Source of the DNA: an uncultured Clostridia bacterium
GTDB lineage: Bacteria; Bacillota; Clostridia; Oscillospirales; Acutalibacteraceae
DNA: 64,000 nt
Assembly (NCBI GenBank): GCA_937880805.1
Contig: CALGRR010000105.1
Span: forward strand, 1-64,000
Direction of reading: 5' to 3'
In this document: piece after piece, positions 49,052-58,529 of the stretch
Layout of the letters: each line of letters starts with the position of its first letter
Position numbering within the stretch: position 1 is the first letter of the stretch
The notes under the pieces: model-generated
Database searches by the model: none
Seen by the model: the letters and a program-made list of their open reading frames with translations, nothing else
What the model was told of the DNA's origin: nothing
Position numbers and translations under genes: made by a program

Positions 49052-52000
49052 ATGTCTTTTACACACCTTCACGTTCACAGTGAATACAGTCTGCTTGACG
49101 GTGCCTGCAGAATCGAACCTATGCTTGATAAAATCAAAAGTATGGGTCAGACCTCTGTTGCCATAACAGACCACGGTGTTATGTACGGTGTTATAGATTT
49201 TTACAGAGCAGCCCTTAAAAGGGGAATAAAGCCCGTTATTGGCTGCGAGGTTTATGTTGCACCCCGTTCAAGATTTGATAAGGTGCACGGAATAGATAAC
49301 GAGAGATACCATCTTGTTCTTCTTTGCAAGAACAATGAGGGCTATAAAAATTTAATCAAGCTCGTTTCCGAGGGCTGGGTAAACGGTTTTTACACCAAAC
49401 CCAGAGTTGATAAGGATTTGCTTGAAAAGCATCACGAGGGTCTTATTGCACTTTCAGGCTGCCTTGCGGGTGAGGTTTCGCAGGCACTTCTTCATAATGA
49501 CTATGAGGAAGCGGTTAAAGTTGCAAATTGGTATAAAGAAACCTTCGGTAAAGATAATTATTATATTGAAATTCAGAATCACGGTTTGGGTGAACAGCAG
49601 CAGATTATTCCCGATTTAATCCGTTTGTCAAAAGAAACGGGTATTCCTCTTGCGGCAACCAACGATGCCCATTATGTTGAAAAAGAGGATGCAAGAATGC
49701 AGCAGGTGCTCATCTGCATTCAGACCAACCATATTCTCGGTGAGGATACGGGTCTTGAATTCGGTACTCAGGAGTTCTATCTCAAGAGTGAAGAAGAGAT
49801 GCTTGAAGCTTTTCCCGATTGCCCCGAGGCTGTTGAAAACACCGCAAAAATCGCCGAAAGATGCTCGGTTGAGTTTGAATTCGGCAAAACAAAGTTACCT
49901 CATTTTGAAGTGCCCGAGGGCTGGAATCATTTTGATTGGTTTGCAATGCTCTGCAAAAAGGGTCTTGTTGAAAGATACGGTGAAAATCCGCCCAAGGAAT
50001 ATGTGGACAGGCTCAATTATGAGCTCGGAGTCATAGACAGAATGGGCTACACGGATTATTATCTTATAGTTCACGATTTTATCAGGCAGGCAAAGGAGAT
50101 GGGCATTCCCGTCGGACCGGGAAGAGGTTCGGGTGCAGCGAGTATATGTGCATACTGCATAGGCATAACGGGCATTGACCCTATGAAATACAGCTTACTT
50201 TTTGAGCGTTTTCTTAACCCCGAAAGAGTAAGTATGCCCGATTTTGACGTTGATTTCTGCTTTGAAAGAAGAGCAGAGGTTATTGATTATGTTATAGAGA
50301 AATACGGTGCAGACCACGTTGCACAGATTGTAACCTTTGGAACAATGGCGGCGAAAGCCGCACTTCGTGATGTGGGACGAGCAATGGGAATCGCTTATTC
50401 AACCGTTGACCATATTGCAAAACAGGTGCCCAACGAGCTTAATATAACTCTTGACAGAGCACTAAAACGCTCTGCGGAGTTCAAAGCACTTTATGATAAT
50501 GACGATGAAGCCCGTGAGCTCATTGATATGGCACGCAAGGTTGAGGGAATGCCCCGCCACGCTTCAACTCACGCAGCGGGTGTTGTTATCACTCACGACC
50601 CCGTTGTTTCATATGTTCCTCTTGCAAGAAACGATGAAGCTATAGTAACACAGTTCCCGATGACAACTCTTGAAGAGCTCGGACTTTTAAAAATGGATTT
50701 TCTCGGTTTGAGAACGCTCACCGTTATCAGCTCTGCCGAGAAAATGATAAGAAAAACTAACCCTGATTTTGATATAAACAAAGTCAGCCTTGAAGATAAA
50801 GCGGTTTTTGAAATGATGTGTGCCGCCCAGACCGAGGGCGTTTTCCAGTTTGAATCCGCAGGTATGAGAAGCGTGCTCTCACAGCTTCATCCCGAAAGCC
50901 TTGAAGACCTTATTGCGGTTATTTCTCTTTACCGCCCGGGTCCTATGGATTCCATTCCGACTTATATCGAAAACCGACACAATCCCGATAAGATAAAATA
51001 TAAAACTCCGCAGCTTAAAAATATTCTTGATGTTACCTACGGCTGTATGGTTTATCAGGAGCAGGTTATGCAGATTTGCCGTGAGCTTGCGGGATATTCA
51101 TACGGAAGAGCTGATATTGTACGCCGTGCAATGAGCAAAAAGAAGCACGATGTTATGGTTAAAGAGCGTGAGCACTTTGTTCACGGTATGGTTGATGAAA
51201 ACGGCAATATCATATGCGAGGGTGCGGTCAGAAGAGGTATCGACGAGAGAGTGGCAAATGAAATCTTTGACGAAATGATGTCTTTTGCTTCATACGCTTT
51301 CAATAAAGCTCACGCCGCTGCATATGCCTATGTTGCTTATCAGACAGCTTATCTCAAATGCCATTATCCCTGCGAATTCCTTGCAGCCCTGCTCACAAGC
51401 TTTCTTGATAACACAGGCAAGGTTGTTCAGTATATCAATGAATGCTCAAGGCTCGGCATAAAAATTTTGCCGCCGCATATCAACGAAAGCCTTGATTCGT
51501 TTGCTGTTTCAGACGGAAATATCCATTTCAGCCTTCTTGCCGTTAAAAATCTCGGCAGGGGATTCATTAAAAGAATAATTGATGAACGCACCCAAAACGG
51601 AAAATTCGTTGATTTTTACGATTTCTGCAAGAGAATGCACGGCAAGGATTTTAACCGCCGTTCTCTTGAAAGCCTCATTAAATGCGGTGCTTTTGACGGG
51701 CTCGGTGCCAACAGAAGGCAGATGTTTACCGTTATTGACAGCGTGCTTGAAGAGATTGAAAGCGAAAAAAGAAGAAATGTTGACGGCCAGCTCGGCTTTG
51801 GCGATTTGATGAGCCAAAGCTATGACGAGGAGCCGATTACTGCAACATTCTCATATCCCGAGCTTGAAGAATTCAAGCCTGAAATACTTCTTCAATATGA
51901 AAAAGAGGTTGCGGGAATGTATCTTTCGGGCCATCCTATGGCTAAATACCGCAGCCTTTCCGAAAGCCTCAAATGTGCAAAGCTTTTTCATATTATTGAT

Positions 52001-52555
52001 GAAGAATCGGCAAAATATAAGGATAACGACAGAGTAGTTGTTCTCGGATTAATCAGCTCGGTTAAAAAGAAAATAACCAAGAGCGACACAACAATGGCGT
52101 TTCTCACCGTTGAAGATGAAACGGGCTCAACAGAGGTTATTGTTTTTCCGAAAACACTTGAAGAATGCAGGCTCCATATAAGAGAGGGCAATGTTGTGCT
52201 GATTCGCGGAAGAGTCAGTATGCGTGAGGATGAGGATACAAAAATCGTTTGTGAAAATATAGGTCCGTGTCCCGATGAAAAAGCTGCTGAAAAAACTGCC
52301 GGACCGGAGCAAAAGCCCGAAAAGAAAAAGGCGAAGGGTCTGTTTTTAAGATTTGACAATGCTTCATCGCCGCAGATTGAGGTTTGCAGACGCTTGCTTG
52401 CAATTTTTGACGGAGAAACCCCGCTTTATTATTATTTTGCCGATAAAAAGGAATACAACCGCAATCCCATAGGGCAGAATATTGATGTTAACAAAGTTCT
52501 TCTTCGTGAGCTTCGTAAAGTCCTCGGCGATTCAAATGTTATTTATAACGAATAA
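49052..52555 (+). CDS. dnaE: DNA polymerase III alpha subunit, DnaE type
   Basis: Replicative polymerase subunit of 1167 residues. PHP domain at the N-terminus (THLHVHSEYSLLDGACRIEPML), polymerase core with GPGRGSGAASICAYCIGIT near 352-370 and PDFDVDFCFERR near 391-402 (catalytic Asp residues), then EQVMQICRELAGYSYGRADIVRRAMSKKK, helix-hairpin-helix (AVKNLGRGFIKRII) and an OB domain near 990-1065 (VLGLISSVKKKITKSDTTMAFLTVEDETGS). No exonuclease domain, so it is DnaE rather than PolC. Starts 2 bases after whiA. Confidence 0.96.
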   Translation: MSFTHLHVHSEYSLLDGACRIEPMLDKIKSMGQTSVAITDHGVMYGVIDFYRAALKRGIKPVIGCEVYVAPRSRFDKVHGIDNERYHLVLLCKNNEGYKNLIKLVSEGWVNGFYTKPRVDKDLLEKHHEGLIALSGCLAGEVSQALLHNDYEEAVKVANWYKETFGKDNYYIEIQNHGLGEQQQIIPDLIRLSKETGIPLAATNDAHYVEKEDARMQQVLICIQTNHILGEDTGLEFGTQEFYLKSEEEMLEAFPDCPEAVENTAKIAERCSVEFEFGKTKLPHFEVPEGWNHFDWFAMLCKKGLVERYGENPPKEYVDRLNYELGVIDRMGYTDYYLIVHDFIRQAKEMGIPVGPGRGSGAASICAYCIGITGIDPMKYSLLFERFLNPERVSMPDFDVDFCFERRAEVIDYVIEKYGADHVAQIVTFGTMAAKAALRDVGRAMGIAYSTVDHIAKQVPNELNITLDRALKRSAEFKALYDNDDEARELIDMARKVEGMPRHASTHAAGVVITHDPVVSYVPLARNDEAIVTQFPMTTLEELGLLKMDFLGLRTLTVISSAEKMIRKTNPDFDINKVSLEDKAVFEMMCAAQTEGVFQFESAGMRSVLSQLHPESLEDLIAVISLYRPGPMDSIPTYIENRHNPDKIKYKTPQLKNILDVTYGCMVYQEQVMQICRELAGYSYGRADIVRRAMSKKKHDVMVKEREHFVHGMVDENGNIICEGAVRRGIDERVANEIFDEMMSFASYAFNKAHAAAYAYVAYQTAYLKCHYPCEFLAALLTSFLDNTGKVVQYINECSRLGIKILPPHINESLDSFAVSDGNIHFSLLAVKNLGRGFIKRIIDERTQNGKFVDFYDFCKRMHGKDFNRRSLESLIKCGAFDGLGANRRQMFTVIDSVLEEIESEKRRNVDGQLGFGDLMSQSYDEEPITATFSYPELEEFKPEILLQYEKEVAGMYLSGHPMAKYRSLSESLKCAKLFHIIDEESAKYKDNDRVVVLGLISSVKKKITKSDTTMAFLTVEDETGSTEVIVFPKTLEECRLHIREGNVVLIRGRVSMREDEDTKIVCENIGPCPDEKAAEKTAGPEQKPEKKKAKGLFLRFDNASSPQIEVCRRLLAIFDGETPLYYYFADKKEYNRNPIGQNIDVNKVLLRELRKVLGDSNVIYNE

Positions 52556-52590
52556 TGGGCGGAATTTTGTCAAAAGCTGTTTATTTATAA

Positions 52591-52619
52591 TTGACATTGC
52601 AGCATTTAAAGTGTATTAT
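52591..52619 (+). promoter_or_regulatory. promoter of pfkA
   Basis: TTGACA at 52591-52596 and TATTAT at 52614-52619, 17-base spacing, 35 bases before the pfkA ATG. No terminator is visible between dnaE and this promoter. Confidence 0.8.
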
Positions 52620-52653
52620 ATAGTGTAGTAATTTTTAAGGAGAGTATAAAGAT

Positions 52654-53616
52654 ATGAAGACTATTGGCGTTTTAACAAGCGGCGGCGATGCCCCCGGTAT
52701 GAATGCGGCTATCAGAGCCGTTGTAAGAACTGCTTGCGAAAACGGAATGAAGGTTTACGGTATCAACAGAGGCTATCAGGGTCTTATCGAAGAGGATCTC
52801 CGTGAACTCAATATAAGAAGCGTTTCCGATATTATCCACAGAGGCGGAACAATGCTTCGCTCCGCAAGATGCCTTGCTTTCAAAGAGGAAGCAGGTATGC
52901 AGAAGGCTATCGATACCTGCAAAAAATACGGTATTGAGGGCATTGTTGTTATCGGCGGCGACGGCTCGTTCAGAGGTGCAAGAGACCTTTCACTCAGAGG
53001 CATTCCCTGTATCGGTGTTCCCGGCACAATAGATAATGATATTGTAAGTTCAGATTACACAATCGGTTATGACACCTGCCTTAACACAATTATGCAGATG
53101 GTTGACCGTGTAAGAGATACAGTTGAATCCCACAGCAGATGCATTGTTGTTGAGGTTATGGGCAACAGATGCGGTGACCTTACTCTCAATGCAGGTATTG
53201 CTGTTGGTGCAACGGCAATAGTTATTCCCGAAATCAGCTGCGAAATTGAAAAGCACGTTATTGAAAGAATCAGAAGAACACAGAAAACAGATAAGAAGCA
53301 TTTCATCGTTATGGTTGCAGAGGGTATCGGCGGCGTTGAAGCCCTTGCAAGAAGAATTGAGAAGGAATGCGAGGTTGAATCAAGAGCAATCGTTCTCGGT
53401 CACGTTCAGAGAGGCGGCTCGCCCACAGTACGCGACAGAGTTGCTGCAAGCCAGATGGGCTACAAGGCTGTTCAGCTTCTTATGCAGGGCATCGGCAACA
53501 GAGTTGTTGTTCAGAAGGATGACCACATTATCGATTATGATATTTATGAAGCACTCAATATGGAGCGTTCGGTAAACGATGAGCTTTATAAGATTGCACA
53601 CGAAATTTCAATCTGA
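52654..53616 (+). CDS. pfkA: 6-phosphofructokinase, ATP-dependent
   Basis: Committed step of glycolysis, fructose 6-phosphate to fructose 1,6-bisphosphate. 320 residues, the bacterial type. TSGGDAPGMNAAIRAVVR at 9-26 binds ATP; GGDGSFRGA near 103-111 follows; PGTIDNDI near 122-129 carries the catalytic Asp; EVMGNRCGDL and HVQRGGSPTVRDR are conserved substrate segments. GGD(x)S with Gly after GDG is the ATP-using form. AGGAG upstream of ATG; pcrA follows by 8 bases. Confidence 0.97.
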   Translation: MKTIGVLTSGGDAPGMNAAIRAVVRTACENGMKVYGINRGYQGLIEEDLRELNIRSVSDIIHRGGTMLRSARCLAFKEEAGMQKAIDTCKKYGIEGIVVIGGDGSFRGARDLSLRGIPCIGVPGTIDNDIVSSDYTIGYDTCLNTIMQMVDRVRDTVESHSRCIVVEVMGNRCGDLTLNAGIAVGATAIVIPEISCEIEKHVIERIRRTQKTDKKHFIVMVAEGIGGVEALARRIEKECEVESRAIVLGHVQRGGSPTVRDRVAASQMGYKAVQLLMQGIGNRVVVQKDDHIIDYDIYEALNMERSVNDELYKIAHEISI

Positions 53617-53624
53617 GGTAAAAA

Positions 53625-55991
53625 ATGATTTTAAATGAATTTCTTTCTTTAAGAAAAAAGATAATAGAAAATGATTTTAAATCACTCAATGATATGCAGA
53701 AAAAAGCGGTCCTTTCAACAGAAGGACCGCTTTTGGTGCTTGCAGGTGCAGGCAGCGGAAAAACAACCGTGCTTGTTAACCGAATTGCAAACATAATGAA
53801 ATACGGCAATGCATATTACAGTGATGAGGTTCCCGTTATGCCAACCGACGGGGATATGGCTATTCTGCGTGCGGTTGCAGAGGGAACACTGAGCGATGCT
53901 TTTGATGTTGAGCATCTTTTGAAGGTCAATGCCGCAAAGCCCTGGGAAATCCTTGCGATTACCTTCACGAATAAGGCGGCGGGCGAGCTTAAAGAGCGTC
54001 TTGAAAGAATGCTCGGAGAGCAGGCTCTTGATATCTGGGCAAGCACCTTTCATTCCGCCTGCGTACGCATTTTAAGAAGAAATGCAGATTTAATCGGCTA
54101 TTCATCAAATTTCACTATTTATGATACCGATGACAGCAAGCGTGTTATTAAGGACTGCCTCAAACAGCTTGGCTTCAGCGATAAAATACTGCAGCCCAAG
54201 AGTGTTCTCGGTGCAATAAGTGCCGCCAAGGATATGATGATTTCACCCGCAGAGTTTATTCAGCAGAATTATAACGATATCCGCAAGAGAAATATCGGTG
54301 CGGTTTATGAGGCATATCAGTCAAGGCTCAAAAACGCCGATGCAATGGATTTTGACGATATTATAGTCAATACCGTGCGTTTGCTTCAGGATAATGAAGA
54401 TGTTCGCTCTTATTATCAGAGAAAATTCAAATACATAATGGTTGATGAATATCAGGATACCAACCACGCACAGTATCTTTTAACCTCTCTGCTTGCAGGC
54501 GGATATAAAAACATCTGCGTTGTTGGTGATGATGACCAGAGTATTTATAAATTCCGCGGTGCAACCATTGAAAATATTTTAAGCTTTGAGCATCAGTATT
54601 CTAATGCAAAGGTTATCCGTCTTGAGCAGAATTACCGTTCAACACAGAATATTCTTGATGCCGCAAATGCGGTTATTGCCAATAACGAAAACAGAAAAGG
54701 CAAGAATCTCTGGACAGATAACGGCAAGGGTGAGCTTATTGATTATCACACCGCCGAAACCGACAGAGATGAGGGCATATATATTGCCGATAAGGTGCTT
54801 GACGGAATCAGAAACGGTAAAAGATACAGTGATTTTGCCGTGCTTTACCGAATGAACTCACAGTCGAACCTTGTGGAGCAGGCATTTGTGAGAAACGGCA
54901 TTCCTTACCGTATTATCGGCGGGCATAAATTCTATGACCGTAAGGAAATCAAGGATGCACTTGCTTATTTAAGCGTTATCGCAAACCCCAATGACAGCGT
55001 AAGACTTCAGCGAATCATCAATGAACCCAAGAGGGGAATAGGCGACACATCAGTTGATAATGCCCTTGAAATTGCCGACGGCCTGGGCACAAGCCTTTTT
55101 GAAATAATAAAGAATGCAGACCAATTCCCGAAGCTCAGCCGCGGTGCAAAAAAGATGATGGATTTTGCACAGATGATTCAGGATTTCAACGATGAGCTTG
55201 ATTCTGTTGAAATGAGCGAGATTTTCAAAAGGGTTATGGACGTTTCGGGTTATTATGAATCTCTTGCACTCGACCCCGCAACCTGCGAAGACAGAAGAGC
55301 TAACCTTGATGAGCTTGCAAACAACCTTATCAGATTTTCGCAGGAAAATGAAGAGGGTACTCTCAACGATTTTCTGAATGAAGTTTCGCTTATGACTGAT
55401 ATTGATAACTATAATGCCGAAACGGAAACAGTTGTTATGATGACAATTCACGCCGCAAAGGGACTTGAATTCCCCGTTGTTTTCCTTGCGGGTATGGAAG
55501 AAACAATCTTTCCCTCACAGATGTCGTCAATGGGCGGCGATGAAGAAATTGAAGAGGAACGCCGTCTTGCTTATGTTGGCATAACAAGAGCAAAGAAGCA
55601 GCTTTATTTAACAAGAGCAAGAATGAGAATTCTTTTCGGCTCAACAAAATTCAATCCGCCCTCAAGATTTATAACGGAAATTCCCAATAATCTTCTTGAA
55701 AAGAGTGGCGAAATCATAAAGAAAGAAAGCAGAGGCTTTGGCGGCGGAATTTCCGCACCTTCAAGACCCGCAAGCGTTTCAAGAGGTTTCTCCGCAGCAC
55801 CCACTCACGCCCCCGCACAGAAAAACACAACCGTTTTCAATGCGGGCGATACCGTTATGCATAAAGCATACGGCGAAGGTGTTGTTTTGAGTGCGAAGCC
55901 TATGGGTAACGATACTCTTCTTGAAATTGCGTTCACAACCGCAGGCACAAAGAAGATTATGGCAAACTTTGCTAAAATAGAAAAGGTGTGA
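53625..55991 (+). CDS. pcrA: UvrD/PcrA-type superfamily 1 DNA helicase with an insertion after motif I
   Basis: A 788-residue ATP-dependent 3'-5' helicase for repair and replication restart. Motif I LAGAGSGKTTVLVNRIA near 38-54, motif Ia ITFTNKAAGEL near 107-117, motif II VDEYQDTNHAQ near 273-283, motif III DDDQSIYKFRGA, motif IV QNYRSTQNIL, motif V MTIHAAKGLEFPVVF near 605-619 and motif VI YVGITRAKKQLYL are all present. Between motifs I and Ia there are about 50 residues (roughly 56-105, with a DEVPVMPTDGDMAILRAV stretch), some 30 more than usual. A PcrA-type C-terminal tudor-like domain (VMHKAYGEGVVLSAKP) closes the protein. Confidence 0.95.
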   Translation: MILNEFLSLRKKIIENDFKSLNDMQKKAVLSTEGPLLVLAGAGSGKTTVLVNRIANIMKYGNAYYSDEVPVMPTDGDMAILRAVAEGTLSDAFDVEHLLKVNAAKPWEILAITFTNKAAGELKERLERMLGEQALDIWASTFHSACVRILRRNADLIGYSSNFTIYDTDDSKRVIKDCLKQLGFSDKILQPKSVLGAISAAKDMMISPAEFIQQNYNDIRKRNIGAVYEAYQSRLKNADAMDFDDIIVNTVRLLQDNEDVRSYYQRKFKYIMVDEYQDTNHAQYLLTSLLAGGYKNICVVGDDDQSIYKFRGATIENILSFEHQYSNAKVIRLEQNYRSTQNILDAANAVIANNENRKGKNLWTDNGKGELIDYHTAETDRDEGIYIADKVLDGIRNGKRYSDFAVLYRMNSQSNLVEQAFVRNGIPYRIIGGHKFYDRKEIKDALAYLSVIANPNDSVRLQRIINEPKRGIGDTSVDNALEIADGLGTSLFEIIKNADQFPKLSRGAKKMMDFAQMIQDFNDELDSVEMSEIFKRVMDVSGYYESLALDPATCEDRRANLDELANNLIRFSQENEEGTLNDFLNEVSLMTDIDNYNAETETVVMMTIHAAKGLEFPVVFLAGMEETIFPSQMSSMGGDEEIEEERRLAYVGITRAKKQLYLTRARMRILFGSTKFNPPSRFITEIPNNLLEKSGEIIKKESRGFGGGISAPSRPASVSRGFSAAPTHAPAQKNTTVFNAGDTVMHKAYGEGVVLSAKPMGNDTLLEIAFTTAGTKKIMANFAKIEKV

Positions 55992-56003
55992 AAGGAGCTT
56001 ATT

Positions 56004-58379
56004 ATGGATAAATTTGCAAGATTCAGATACCAGCCCTGCATCCCTCTGGGCGAAGACGGCAGATGCGTTACTGCATCGGCAAAGCACACACAGCTTTCAA
56101 GAAAAGCTGCAACAGAGGGTATGGTGCTTCTTAAAAACGAAAGCAAAGCACTTCCTTTAAAAAGAGGAGAAAAGGTTGCTCTTTTCGGCAAGGCTACCAT
56201 TGAATACATAAAGGGCGGCGGCGGAAGCGGCGATGTTAACGTGCCCTATATTCATAATATTTATGACGGCTTTAAACTGAAAGAAAAAGAGGGCAAGGTT
56301 TCCGTATTTATGCCCCTTGTTGATTTCTATAAGGATTATGTTGAAAAAGAAAGCGTCAATATTCCCACTCAGGCTCAGATTAACGCAACCTGGGATATTG
56401 TTAACGCAATGGAATTCTGCACAAAGCGTGACGATATGACCTATGACACATTTGCAAGTATGCACGTTAAAGAGCCTTCAGTTCCCGATGAGCTTATAAA
56501 ATCAGCGGCAGAATTTGCGGATGCTGCGGTTATAACAATCAGCCGTTTTTCTGCAGAGGGCGTTGACCGCAGACCGCAGGGCGGCGACTATTATCTTTCC
56601 GATATTGAAAAGGAGCTTATAGACAAAGCGGGCAAGCTTTTCAAAAAGGTTGTTATTGTTATCAATTCGGGTGCAACAATCGATTGCGAATATTTTGCCG
56701 GGAATGATGCGGTTTCTGCTGTTCTTTTCGGCTGGCAGGGCGGTCTTGAAGGCGGTCTTGCAATAGCCGATGTTCTTTGCGGCGATGTTAACCCCTCAGG
56801 CAAAATGGCTGACACAATAACAAAATCCTATGATTATTATCCCTGCAAGGAAGAATTCTGGGAAAGCTTTCAGCATATTTATTATTCCGATGATATTTAT
56901 GTTGGCTACCGTTATTTTGAAACAATTCCCGGTGCGAAGGATTATGTAAGATACCCGTTCGGATTCGGTCTTTCATACACAAAGTTTGAAATCAGCGGCA
57001 GAGTATGCTGCGAGAGCGAGGGCAAAATTGTTGCCGTTGCAACGGTTAAGAACACGGGCGATGTTGCGGGCAAAGAGGTTATTCAGCTTTATTACAGTGC
57101 ACCGCAGGGTAAGCTCGGCAAGCCTTCAAGAGAGCTTGCGGCTTTCAGAAAAACAAAGCTTCTTGCACCCGGCGAGAGCGAAACGGTTGTTCTGTGCTTT
57201 GATGTTAACGATATGGCAAGCTTTGATGACCTCGGAAAAATCTGCAAATCGGCTTATGTGCTTGAAAAGGGTAATTATGAATTCCATATCGGAACTTCCG
57301 TCAGAGATACAGAAAAGCTTGCATTTGAATATGAGGTTTCGGAAGATACCGTTGTTGAGCAGCTTAAAAACTGGTGTAAGCCCTTCAAGCTTCCCAAGCG
57401 TATGCTTTCAGACGGTTCGTTTGAGGCTCTTCCAATGGGCGAAGAAAGCTATTATTATGCAGTCAATGAACCCACGGGTGCAAAGGCTCCCGAAAAAGAG
57501 GTTATGTTTGACGGCGTAGGCACGGAATGCACAATGGATGAATTCGTTGCACAGTTTACTCTTGATGAGCTTATGTATATCGTAGGCGGTCAGAAAACAA
57601 CGGGTGTTTGCAACACGGGCTCGTTCGGCGGAATTGAGCGTCTTGCAATTCCTTATGTGCCCACGGCAGACGGCCCCGCAGGCTTGCGTCTTGACACCTG
57701 CACGGGCATTCCCACAACCGCCTGGCCTTGTGCAACGCTTATTGCTTGTGCCTGGAATCCCGAGCTTGCATATGAGGTTGGTGCAGCAGGCGGTGCAGAA
57801 ATCAGAGAAAACAATCTTGGCGTATGGCTTGCACCCGCACTCAATATTCACAGAGACCCCCTTTGCGGCAGAAACTTTGAATATTATTCGGAAGACCCGC
57901 TTGTAGCAGGTAAAAATGCCGCTGCGGCAATAAGAGGTGTTCAGTCGCAGAAGGTTGCCGTTTCAATGAAGCATTTTGCCTGCAACAACAAAGAGGCAAA
58001 CCGCTACGATATTGATGCAAGAATATCCGAAAGGGCACTCCGTGAAATCTATCTCAAGGGCTTTGAAATTGCAGTTAAAGAGGGCGACCCCTGGACTGTT
58101 ATGTCATCATATAACCGCATCAACGGTCAGCATACATCCGAAAGCTATGAGCTTCTTACGGGAATTCTCCGTGATGAATGGGGCTTCAAGGGTATGGTTG
58201 TAACTGACTGGGGCGTTAAGAATAACCCCGTTGCAGAGGTTAAAGCAGGCAATGACCTTAAGATGCATTGCGGCTACCCCGAAGACCTTAAAGCCGCTTA
58301 TGACAAAGGCGAGCTTACCAGAGCAGACCTTGAGCTTTGCACAAAGAGAATACTTGAAATGTTTATAAAGCTTATATAA
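56004..58379 (+). CDS. domain-permuted GH3 beta-glucosidase-like enzyme
   Basis: A 791-residue glycoside hydrolase without signal peptide. The order is reversed from normal GH3: the alpha/beta sandwich domain comes first (LSRKAATEGMVLLKNESKALPL, near 29-50), then a fibronectin III-like domain (YPFGFGLSYTKFEISG, about 318-450), and the TIM barrel is last (GGQKTTGVCNTGSFGGIERLAIPYVPTADGPAGLR, NFEYYSEDP, VAVSMKHFACNN, NPVAEVKAGND). The nucleophile is Asp735 in MVVTDWG, near the C-terminus as expected from the permutation; this arrangement is known from rumen Ruminococcus and Butyrivibrio enzymes. Likely cleaves cytoplasmic beta-glucosides such as cello-oligosaccharides. 12 bases after pcrA. Confidence 0.9.
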   Translation: MDKFARFRYQPCIPLGEDGRCVTASAKHTQLSRKAATEGMVLLKNESKALPLKRGEKVALFGKATIEYIKGGGGSGDVNVPYIHNIYDGFKLKEKEGKVSVFMPLVDFYKDYVEKESVNIPTQAQINATWDIVNAMEFCTKRDDMTYDTFASMHVKEPSVPDELIKSAAEFADAAVITISRFSAEGVDRRPQGGDYYLSDIEKELIDKAGKLFKKVVIVINSGATIDCEYFAGNDAVSAVLFGWQGGLEGGLAIADVLCGDVNPSGKMADTITKSYDYYPCKEEFWESFQHIYYSDDIYVGYRYFETIPGAKDYVRYPFGFGLSYTKFEISGRVCCESEGKIVAVATVKNTGDVAGKEVIQLYYSAPQGKLGKPSRELAAFRKTKLLAPGESETVVLCFDVNDMASFDDLGKICKSAYVLEKGNYEFHIGTSVRDTEKLAFEYEVSEDTVVEQLKNWCKPFKLPKRMLSDGSFEALPMGEESYYYAVNEPTGAKAPEKEVMFDGVGTECTMDEFVAQFTLDELMYIVGGQKTTGVCNTGSFGGIERLAIPYVPTADGPAGLRLDTCTGIPTTAWPCATLIACAWNPELAYEVGAAGGAEIRENNLGVWLAPALNIHRDPLCGRNFEYYSEDPLVAGKNAAAAIRGVQSQKVAVSMKHFACNNKEANRYDIDARISERALREIYLKGFEIAVKEGDPWTVMSSYNRINGQHTSESYELLTGILRDEWGFKGMVVTDWGVKNNPVAEVKAGNDLKMHCGYPEDLKAAYDKGELTRADLELCTKRILEMFIKLI

Positions 58380-58385
58380 TTAATT

Positions 58386-58422
58386 CAGCCGTGGCTTAAC
58401 TGTCACGGCTGTTGATTTTTTC
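58386..58422 (+). terminator. intrinsic terminator of the GH3 gene
   Basis: CAGCCGTG (58386-58393) pairs with CACGGCTG (58404-58411), followed by TTGATTTTTTC. Confidence 0.85.
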
Positions 58423-58457
58423 AACAGACTGTAGAATTCCGTTCAATAAACAAGTTA

Positions 58458-58486
58458 TTGATTTATCTTCGGTAAACGGGTATCAT
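58458..58486 (+). promoter_or_regulatory. promoter of the XRE regulator gene
   Basis: TTGATT at 58458-58463 and TATCAT at 58481-58486, 17-base spacing, 43 bases before the ATG. Confidence 0.6.
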
Positions 58487-58529
58487 TAAGGCATAACAGC
58501 GCTGTAGAATAAATCAAAGGAGATTTGCT

